From an uncultured Solirubrobacter sp. (GTDB lineage Bacteria > Actinomycetota > Thermoleophilia > Solirubrobacterales > Solirubrobacteraceae), in NCBI GenBank assembly GCA_937871635.1, contig CALMNS010000252.1:1-5629 (forward strand): a stretch of 5,629 nt of DNA, written 5' to 3'. The position numbers were made by a program, and so were the translations under genes. Positions 1 to 5,335 of the stretch are shown piece by piece (position 1 is the first letter of the stretch; each line of letters begins with the position of its first letter). The notes beneath the pieces are model-generated. The model worked only from the letters and a program-made list of their open reading frames with translations. It did not search any database and was not told the origin of the DNA.

Positions 1-915
1 GACCCGGCCCGTCCAGGTGGACAGGACCTGCTCTCCCAGGAGCACCTCGACCGTGAGGTCGTCGCCGTAGGCCTCGCGCAGCGCCGTCAGGACGGCAGCG
101 CTCCCGGCGACGGTCTCGAGGCATCCGCGGTTGCCGCAGCGGCAGATCCGCCCGCCCGGGTCGATGACGGTGTGGCCGAGCTCGCCGGCAGTGCCGCCGC
201 TGCCGCTGTACGGGCGCCCGCCGATGATCAGCCCGGCCCCGATCCCGGTCGCGGCCTTCACGTAGGCCATGTGCTCGGCGCCTTGGCCGGCACCCCACAT
301 CGACTCGCTGAGCGCACCGAGGTTGGCGTCGTTCTCGACCTCGACGACGTGTCCGAGAGCGTCGCTCATCGCCTCGGCGGCGCGCACGCCGACCCAGCCC
401 GGGAGGATGGTCGAGTCCCCCAACTCGCCCGACAAGCGATGCACGGGACCCGGCAGGCCCATCCCGACGCCGACCACGTCGGCGCCGTCGGAATCGGCTT
501 CGGCCAGGACCTCGTCGACGAGGCCGGCCGCGATCTCGATGGCCGCGGCGGCCGGGAGGTCGGCCTCGAGCGCTCGGTGGCGCTCGGCCAGCAGCGTGTG
601 GGAGAGGTCGGCGAGCGCCACGCGCAGGTGACGCTTGCCGAAGTCGATCCCGAGCGCCACGCCGGCGCGGCGGTGCAGCGTGACGAGCACCGGCGGCCGG
701 CCGACCGCCACGCGGTGGGTGGCTCGCGTGGGCGCGCGGGGCTCGACGACGAGCTCCGCCTCCGTGAGCTCGGTGACGACCGCCGACACGGTCGAGGGGG
801 CAAGCGCCGTGCGGCGCGCCAGCTCGGCACGTGACATGGCGCCACTCGCGGCCAGCACGCCGAACACGCGCGCACGGGCGTCCAGGCGCGATCGCCCTTC
901 GATGTCCGGCTTCAT
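1..915 (-). CDS. ROK-family transcriptional regulator, C-terminus cut by window edge
   Basis: Reading down from ATG at 915-913 gives 305 open codons to the left edge, with no stop. Residues about 12-60 form a winged helix-turn-helix (SRAELARRTALAPSTVSAVV), followed by a GRPP linker and a ROK sugar-kinase-like fold. Visible ROK landmarks are the phosphate-loop position DFGKRHLRVALAD (91-103), ENDAN with the catalytic-type Asp at 196, GELGH (244-248), and the zinc site His248, Cys258, Cys260, Cys265 with Mlc-like spacing. The phosphate loop has K-R-H where true kinases carry G-T, so I infer a sugar-sensing repressor rather than a kinase. Full ROK regulators run about 380-410 residues, so roughly 80-100 are missing. 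The start is chosen because it precedes the helix-turn-helix by the usual distance and no ATG, GTG or TTG lies between it and the in-frame stop upstream. GAGG abuts the ATG with no spacer, so initiation may be weak or leaderless. The gene is divergent from the GH97 gene, its likely target. Confidence 0.93.
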   Translation of the reverse strand, partial: MKPDIEGRSRLDARARVFGVLAASGAMSRAELARRTALAPSTVSAVVTELTEAELVVEPRAPTRATHRVAVGRPPVLVTLHRRAGVALGIDFGKRHLRVALADLSHTLLAERHRALEADLPAAAAIEIAAGLVDEVLAEADSDGADVVGVGMGLPGPVHRLSGELGDSTILPGWVGVRAAEAMSDALGHVVEVENDANLGALSESMWGAGQGAEHMAYVKAATGIGAGLIIGGRPYSGSGGTAGELGHTVIDPGGRICRCGNRGCLETVAGSAAVLTALREAYGDDLTVEVLLGEQVLSTWTGRV

Positions 916-953
916 CCTCGCTGCCGATGTCGGGCCTAGGTGCAGTGCTTTGC

Positions 954-968
954 ATCCTGACGAAGGAT
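954..968. repeat. 15-bp perfect inverted repeat, possible second operator
   Basis: ATCCT (954-958) and AGGAT (964-968) are exact reverse complements around the 5-base centre GACGA. The repeat lies just upstream of the rightward -35 box and overlaps the possible -10 of the leftward promoter. A regulator site is plausible, for example for autoregulation of the ROK gene. Five-base arms occur often by chance and the arms do not resemble the larger palindrome at 1000-1021, so support is modest. Confidence 0.3.
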
Positions 969-982
969 CCGCCGCTTGACAA
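954..982 (-). promoter_or_regulatory. Possible leftward promoter for the ROK regulator
   Basis: On the minus strand TTGTCA (982-977) matches the -35 consensus at 5 of 6 positions. Seventeen bases later comes CAGGAT (959-954), which matches the -10 consensus at only 3 of 6. A start near 947 would leave a leader of about 30 nt before the ATG at 915. The -35 box is the reverse complement of the rightward one, so the two promoters would sit back to back. The weak -10 keeps confidence low. Confidence 0.3.
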
Positions 983-1004
983 CCCGGGGGGCGCTCCCTA
1001 TAAG
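976..1004 (+). promoter_or_regulatory. Near-consensus housekeeping-sigma promoter for the GH97 gene
   Basis: TTGACA (976-981) matches the -35 consensus exactly. After a 17-bp spacer, TATAAG (999-1004) matches the -10 consensus at 5 of 6 positions. Such AT-rich boxes at optimal spacing stand out in DNA this GC-rich. Transcription should start near 1011, giving a leader of about 28 nt before the GTG at 1040. The promoter would be intrinsically strong, so it probably needs repression, and a palindrome covers its -10 box. Confidence 0.8.
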
Positions 1005-1021
1005 TGCGATTTCGCAGTTAT
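1000..1021. promoter_or_regulatory. 22-bp palindromic operator over the -10 box and transcription start
   Basis: Left arm ATAAGTGCGA (1000-1009) and right arm TCGCAGTTAT (1012-1021) are reverse complements except for one pair (1004/1017), separated by TT. The site covers five bases of the -10 hexamer and the predicted start near 1011, the classic place for a repressor to block RNA polymerase. The obvious candidate ligand is the divergently encoded ROK regulator. That assignment is inference from position, since a TetR, LacI or GntR protein encoded elsewhere could equally use a site of this size. Confidence 0.6.
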
Positions 1022-1027
1022 CCGTGT

Positions 1028-1039
1028 GAGGAGACCGAC
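1028..1039 (+). promoter_or_regulatory. Shine-Dalgarno site that decides the GH97 start
   Basis: GAGGAG (1028-1033), containing AGGAG, lies 6 bases before GTG at 1040, which is an optimal arrangement. A second candidate, GGAG (1064-1067), lies 5 bases before an in-frame ATG at 1073. Both starts leave the signal peptide intact. I prefer 1040 for the better ribosome site, but 1073 is a real alternative. An in-frame GTG at 1004 lies inside the promoter and cannot be the start. Confidence 0.6.
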
Positions 1040-4000
1040 GTGCGCACGCTGGTGCGGCTGGGGGGAGACGTGATGAGCCGAGGGGACTGGCGCGTGGGTC
1101 GGGATGTGCGTGGACGCTCGAGGGGGTCCGGCCCAAGGGCCCGGGCGTCCCGCGCCGGCGTGCTGACGCTCGTGGCCCTGGTCACGCTCGTCGCCGCGGC
1201 CTTCCTGCCGGTCAGCAGCGCAAGCGCAAGCGCGGCGCGCGGCGGGTCCGGCGCGGCAGCGGTGACGTCTCCCAACGGCAAGCTCAAGCTGCTGGTCGCA
1301 ACCCACGGAGGACAGCTCTCGTACTCCGTCGTACGCGGGAGGCGCGAGCTGGTGCAGCGCTCCGCCCTCGGGCTGAAGCTCGTCGACGGCACGACGCTCG
1401 GCAGCGACGTCAAGATCACGGGCACCCAGCGGCGCACCCGCGACGAGACGTGGCGCGCGGTGTGGGGCCCGGACGACACCGTCCGGGATCGGCACCGAGA
1501 GCTCACGATCGCGCTCAAGCAGGCCGACGGGCGGGTGTTCGACGTCATCGCGCGCGCCTACGACGACGGCGTCGCGTTCCGCTACCGGGTACCGGAGCAG
1601 CCTGGGCTCGCGCAGCTCGAGATCGTCGACGAGGCGACGGAGTTCGCCCTGGCGGGCGACCCGACCGCGTGGTGGACGCCACGCGGGCTCGCCTTCGACG
1701 CCGACGAGCAGCTCTGGCAGTCAACGCCCTACTCCGAGATGGGCGCGACCATGCTGCCCGCGACCTTCCGCTACGGCGACGGCACGCACCTCTCCATCCA
1801 CGAGGCCGACCTCGTCGACTACGCCGGGATGACGCTGGTCAAGGAGGCCGGGCGGCTGCGCGCCTCGCTGGTGCCCACGCCCGACCGCGCCGCCGCCGTG
1901 GTCACGAAGACCGGACGCTCGACCCCGTGGCGCACGCTGACGATCACCGGGGACGCGGCGCAGCTCGTCGAGTCCCACCTGCTCGAGAACCTCAACCCGC
2001 CGTGCGCGATCTGCGACCGCGACACCTCCTGGATCAAGCCGGCCAAGTACGTCGGCGTCTGGTGGGCGCTGCAGCACCAGCAGCTCACGTGGGAGGAGGG
2101 CCCGCGGCACGGCGCGACCACCGAGCGCGCCAAGCAGTACATCGACTTCGCCGCCGCGAACAACATCTCCGGCCTGCTCGTCGAGGGGTGGAACAAGGGT
2201 TGGGAGGGCTCCTGGTCAGATCAGGACTTCCTGACGGCCGCCGCGGACTTCGACCTCGAGGAGGTCGTCGCCTACGGCAAGAGCAAGGGCGTCGAGTTCA
2301 TCGTCCACAACGAGACCGGCGCCTCGCTCGAGAACTACGAGCAGCAGATCGACGAGGCGTTCGAGCTCTACGAGCGCCTCGGGATCCACTACCTCAAGAC
2401 GGGCTACGTCGGCCAGATCCCGGGGCAGTACACGTACTCGCAGCGGTCGATCAACCACTTCCGCCTCGTGCTGGAGAAGGCGGCGGAGCACAAGATCAAC
2501 CTGAACTGCCACGAGTGCGTGCACGCGACCGGAGAGGTGCGGACCTACCCCAACGCCATCGCGCGCGAGGCCATGCGCGGCCAGGAGTACGACGCCTTCT
2601 CCGTCGGCAACTCCCCCGAGCACACGCTGATCCTGCCCTTCACCCGCATGCTGTCGGGACCCATGGACTACACCCCCGGGATCATGAACATCCTCTGGGA
2701 CCCGCAGAACATGTCGCGCCGGGTCCACACGACCGTGGCCAAGCAGCTGTCCTACTACGTCAACTACTTCTCCGGCGTCCAGATGGCCGCCGACCTGCCC
2801 GAGCACTACGAGAACGCGCCGGGACTCCAGTTCATCAAGGACGTGCCCGCGCGGTGGAACGAGACCGACGTCCTCTCCGCCGAAGTCGGTGACCACCTGG
2901 TCACCGCCCGGCGCTCCGGGAACGAGTGGTACGTGGGCGCGATGACCGGCGAGCGGAGCCAGACCTTGCGCTACGCGCTCTCCTTCCTCGGCAAGGGGCA
3001 GTGGGTCGCCGAGGCCTACACCGACGCTCAGGCGACCGACTACGACAAGAAGCCGACGGAGCTCGCCGTCAACCGGGCGATCGTGACCCGGAAGGACACC
3101 TTCGTCGCTGCGCTCGAGCGCAGCGGCGGCCAGGCCGTCCGCTTCCGTCCGGCGACGCCTGCCGACCTCGCGGAGCTGCCTCGCTACGTCGAGCCGGAGC
3201 TCGAGGTCGTCCGCATCGACGCGCCCGCCTCGGCCCAGGCGGGGGACTTCGTGGACATCACCGCGACCATCTCCAACCCGGGCTCGGTCCCCGGGGGCGA
3301 GGAGCTCGTGATGAGGATGAAGGGCACGCCCGTCGAGCAGACCCGCGCCGTCCGCGTCGACCCGGGGGGGACCGCCACCGTGACGTTCCAGGCCCGGCTT
3401 CCCGCCTCGAGCGACGCGCGCGTCGCGACGTTCAGGATCGCCAACGAGCGGGCCGTCTCGGTGCGCATCACCAGGCCCTCCGACGCGACGCCGGCTCCCG
3501 CGCAGCTGACCGTCACGCGATTCGCGGGTTCGCTGGTCGCACTGGAGTGGCAGCCGGTCGAGGGCGCCTCGTACCAGGTGTTCCGGCGCACCGAGGACGG
3601 CATCTACGGCGCTCCGCTCGCCGAGGTCCCCGCGGGGACGACCAGCTACTCCGACGGCACGGTGTCGCTCGGCGGCACCTACGCGTACGTCGTCCGCGCC
3701 GTCGTCGACGGCCGAGCCTCCGTCCCGTCGAACGAGGTGACACAGACGACGTCGGCGAAGCTCGTCGACGTCACCTGGCGCGTCCGCGTGCCGACGAACA
3801 CGCCGCCCGGCGACACGGTGTACCTGCCCGGCTCGCTGCCGGAGCTCGGGCCGTGGGACCCGGGCAAGGTCGCGATGACCCGTGTCGCCTCTGATCCGGA
3901 GGGTGACATCTGGGAGGTGACCCTGCCGGTGATGGAGGGCACGCAGGTCCAGTACAAGTACACGCGCGGCAACTGGGACAAGGTGGAGCACTGGGGCGAG

Positions 4001-4135
4001 ATCGTCGGCCTCACGAGCCGGACGGTGACGATCACCTACGGCACGACCGGCACGCAGGTTGTCGACGACACCTCGCTCGACCCCGCCACACCGGACAGCC
4101 ACGAGGCCGTGCGCGCTTGGATCGACCTCGGGTGA
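1040..4135 (+). CDS. Secreted GH97 (SusB-like) alpha-glucosidase with CARDB-like, FN3 and CBM20-like modules
   Basis: A 1031-residue exported enzyme expected to release sugar from alpha-glucosides such as starch oligosaccharides. An Arg-rich n-region, a hydrophobic core (39-58) and ASASA suggest signal peptidase I cleavage near residue 65. Residues about 75-333 are the GH97 N-terminal beta domain (YDDGVAFRY, SIHEAD), 335-610 the catalytic barrel (DTSWIKP, YVGVWW, GPMDYTPGIMN) and 610-705 the GH97 C-terminal domain. Glu425 (HNET), Glu492 (CHE), Glu510 and Glu516 (RGQE) fit SusB Glu439, 508, 526 and 532 as I recall them: the last three keep the exact 18 and 6 spacing. Gly455 (LKTGY) sits where retaining members have the Asp nucleophile, so an inverting mechanism is inferred. 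Then come a CARDB/NEW3-like module (about 719-812), an FN3 module (821-906) and a CBM20-like domain (909-1012; LPGSLPELGPWDPGK, YKYTRGNW). Usual GH97 enzymes are about 650-750 residues. Its only mature cysteines form two CxxC motifs (322/325, 490/493). Exact substrate is uncertain. Confidence 0.94.
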   Translation: MRTLVRLGGDVMSRGDWRVGRDVRGRSRGSGPRARASRAGVLTLVALVTLVAAAFLPVSSASASAARGGSGAAAVTSPNGKLKLLVATHGGQLSYSVVRGRRELVQRSALGLKLVDGTTLGSDVKITGTQRRTRDETWRAVWGPDDTVRDRHRELTIALKQADGRVFDVIARAYDDGVAFRYRVPEQPGLAQLEIVDEATEFALAGDPTAWWTPRGLAFDADEQLWQSTPYSEMGATMLPATFRYGDGTHLSIHEADLVDYAGMTLVKEAGRLRASLVPTPDRAAAVVTKTGRSTPWRTLTITGDAAQLVESHLLENLNPPCAICDRDTSWIKPAKYVGVWWALQHQQLTWEEGPRHGATTERAKQYIDFAAANNISGLLVEGWNKGWEGSWSDQDFLTAAADFDLEEVVAYGKSKGVEFIVHNETGASLENYEQQIDEAFELYERLGIHYLKTGYVGQIPGQYTYSQRSINHFRLVLEKAAEHKINLNCHECVHATGEVRTYPNAIAREAMRGQEYDAFSVGNSPEHTLILPFTRMLSGPMDYTPGIMNILWDPQNMSRRVHTTVAKQLSYYVNYFSGVQMAADLPEHYENAPGLQFIKDVPARWNETDVLSAEVGDHLVTARRSGNEWYVGAMTGERSQTLRYALSFLGKGQWVAEAYTDAQATDYDKKPTELAVNRAIVTRKDTFVAALERSGGQAVRFRPATPADLAELPRYVEPELEVVRIDAPASAQAGDFVDITATISNPGSVPGGEELVMRMKGTPVEQTRAVRVDPGGTATVTFQARLPASSDARVATFRIANERAVSVRITRPSDATPAPAQLTVTRFAGSLVALEWQPVEGASYQVFRRTEDGIYGAPLAEVPAGTTSYSDGTVSLGGTYAYVVRAVVDGRASVPSNEVTQTTSAKLVDVTWRVRVPTNTPPGDTVYLPGSLPELGPWDPGKVAMTRVASDPEGDIWEVTLPVMEGTQVQYKYTRGNWDKVEHWGEIVGLTSRTVTITYGTTGTQVVDDTSLDPATPDSHEAVRAWIDLG

Positions 4136-4203
4136 GCGCCGCGAGGCCCGGGACCGAGGAGGTCGCCTTCACGCCCGCAGACGACGCGCCGGCGCCAGCG
4201 TAG
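4132..4203 (+). other. Possible 23-codon ORF overlapping the GH97 stop
   Basis: GTG at 4132 overlaps the GH97 stop TGA (4133-4135) as GTGA, the usual geometry for translational coupling, and reads 23 codons to TAG at 4201. The peptide (beginning VSAARPGTEEVAF, ending APAPA) resembles nothing I recognise. GTGA overlaps and short open frames are common by chance at this GC content, so I record it only as a possibility. Confidence 0.12.
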
Positions 4204-4220
4204 GTCAGCTCGATGACCCG

Positions 4221-4237
4221 CCCTTCATGATGGAGGG
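4221..4237 (+). promoter_or_regulatory. Seven-pair hairpin in the GH97 to membrane-protein spacer
   Basis: CCCTTCA (4221-4227) pairs with TGGAGGG (4231-4237), with one G-U wobble and a 3-base TGA loop. No U-run follows, so it is not a standard intrinsic terminator. It contains the only GGAGG-like sequence near the in-frame GTG at 4238 and could mask it. It could also be a weak stop or RNA-stabilising element for the GH97 transcript. No clear terminator is visible elsewhere in 4136-4327. Confidence 0.3.
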
Positions 4238-4327
4238 GTGAGCCGCGTCGAGGTCGAGTAACTACCCCCGCCGGAGCCCCTGCCGGACGAGCTGGACCCG
4301 CGGCGGCTGCGGCGGCGGCTGCTGCGG
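4238..4327 (+). other. In-frame N-terminal extension of the membrane protein, interrupted by TAA
   Basis: This stretch is in the same frame as the downstream membrane protein. GTG at 4238 reads VSRVEVE and then meets TAA at 4259-4261. From 4262 the frame is open, and PDELDPRRLRRRLLR runs straight into the first membrane segment with almost all codons ending in G or C. That looks like a real cytoplasmic tail obeying the positive-inside rule. No ATG, GTG or TTG lies between 4262 and 4327; only CTG codons occur (4280 and 4292 among them), GGAG (4273-4276) preceding the one at 4280 by 3 bases. Possible readings are a nonsense mutation, a sequencing error, a CTG start, or a short leader peptide. 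GGAGG is only 1 base from GTG 4238, so that start is itself doubtful. Confidence 0.4.
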
Positions 4328-5332
4328 GTGACGGGCGTGCTCGTCGTCGTCGGCCTGGTGGCGTGGCTCGCCCCAGGGCTCGGCGAGGTCCGCGACCGGC
4401 TCGGCTCGGCGCGACCGGGCTGGCTCGTGCTGGCGGTCGCGCTCGAGCTGCTCTCGTGCGCCTCCTACGTCCTCATGTTCAAGCCGATCTTCTGCCCGCG
4501 GATGTCGTGGCGCACGAGCTACGAGCTCGGTACGTCCGAGCTGGCGGTCGGATCGCTGCTGCCGGCGAGCGGCGCCGGCGGCCTGGCGTTCGGGGCGTGG
4601 GCGCTGAGCAAGGGCGGCATGCCGCCGCAGGACATCGCCCGCCGGTCGGTGGCGTTCTTCGTCCTCAAGAGCGGCGCGAACTTCGTCGCCGTCGCCGTGC
4701 TCGGGGTCGTCATGTGGCTCGGGGTCGGGCCGGAGGTTTCGCCGCTGCTGACGCTGCTGCCGGCGGTCATGGCCGTCCTCGCCATCGCGGCCGTCGTCTT
4801 CGTCCCGCGGCTCGCGGGGCGACGGGGCGCGCGCCTCCGCGACGGCGACCGCGACGACGACCCGCCCGGCCGCCTGCGACGCGGGCTGCGGGCGGTCACC
4901 GGCGCCCTCAAGGACGGGGTCCGCGAGGCGGGGGACGTCCTGCGCCGCCGGGACTGGCGGGTGATCGCCGGCTCGCTCGGCTACTGGCTCTTCGACAACG
5001 CGGTCCTCTGGGCGACCTTCCGCGCCTTCGGCGAGTCCCCCGCGGTGACGCTGGTGCTGATGGGCTACCTGATCGGCCAGCTCGGGGGGCTGCTGCCGAT
5101 CCCGGGCGGCATCGGCGGCATCGACGGCGGCCTGATCGGCGCGCTGGTCGTCTACGGGCTCCCCGCCGCGGCCACCACCGCCGCCGTCCTCGCCTACCGG
5201 CTGATCCTCTTCTGGCTCCCGCTGCTCCTCGGCGCGGTGGCGTTCCGCGCGCTGCGCCGCGGGCTCAACAACCCCGACCGGCCCGACCTCTGCGAGCCGT
5301 TCCCGGCCGCCTCGCGGTCCGCGGTCGTCTGA
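4328..5332 (+). CDS. Flippase-like integral membrane protein (lysylphosphatidylglycerol synthase TM family)
   Basis: A 334-residue multi-pass membrane protein of the PF03706 / YbhN-AglD-like family, whose members are linked to moving or modifying lipids in the cytoplasmic membrane. Hydrophobic segments lie near residues 3-16, 32-51, 72-92, 109-133, 138-160, 212-232, 239-256, 264-280 and 284-305, with a charged Arg/Asp-rich loop at 161-211. The family signature is the run around 246-271, with QLGGLLPIPGGIGG and IDGGLIG. No soluble aminoacyl-transferase domain is attached, so lysyl-lipid synthesis should not be assumed and the substrate is unknown. The GTG at 4328 has no Shine-Dalgarno site and cuts off a basic tail that looks coding, so the true start is probably upstream, where an in-frame TAA (4259) intervenes. 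It follows GH97 by 192 bases on the same strand and may be co-transcribed, but no functional link is evident. Confidence 0.85.
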   Translation: MTGVLVVVGLVAWLAPGLGEVRDRLGSARPGWLVLAVALELLSCASYVLMFKPIFCPRMSWRTSYELGTSELAVGSLLPASGAGGLAFGAWALSKGGMPPQDIARRSVAFFVLKSGANFVAVAVLGVVMWLGVGPEVSPLLTLLPAVMAVLAIAAVVFVPRLAGRRGARLRDGDRDDDPPGRLRRGLRAVTGALKDGVREAGDVLRRRDWRVIAGSLGYWLFDNAVLWATFRAFGESPAVTLVLMGYLIGQLGGLLPIPGGIGGIDGGLIGALVVYGLPAAATTAAVLAYRLILFWLPLLLGAVAFRALRRGLNNPDRPDLCEPFPAASRSAVV

Positions 5333-5335
5333 CCC

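Noticed and set aside
172..834. Plus-strand 220-codon frame and minus-strand 169-codon frame (875-366) over the regulator.
   Set aside because: Both are shadows; the uninterrupted minus-strand frame from 915 carries the full ROK motif set.
941..954. TGCA-N6-TGCA as a possible extra operator half-site pair.
   Set aside because: Only four-base arms match and the inner bases do not pair, so it is within chance expectation.
1004..1039. A longer GH97 start at GTG 1004.
   Set aside because: The codon lies at the end of the -10 box and upstream of the predicted transcription start, with no ribosome site.
1218..1236. Tandem AGCGCA units.
   Set aside because: They encode the Ser-Ala run at the signal-peptide cleavage region and need no separate explanation.
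1450..2892. A 480-codon plus-strand frame overlapping GH97.
   Set aside because: It is an out-of-frame shadow dominated by Arg, Ala, Gly and Pro with no recognisable motif.
2216..4102. A 628-codon open frame on the minus strand inside the GH97 gene.
   Set aside because: It is antisense to a gene with clear family motifs, its translation is a low-complexity Arg/Val/Asp/Gly mix, and long antisense frames are expected at this GC content.
4186..4195. GCGCCGGCGC, a 10-bp perfect palindrome in the spacer.
   Set aside because: It has no loop and no following U-run, and such G/C palindromes are common by chance here.
4310..4327. Short CGG/CTG triplet-like repetition.
   Set aside because: It is explained by Arg/Leu codons of the basic tail before the first membrane segment, not a repeat element.
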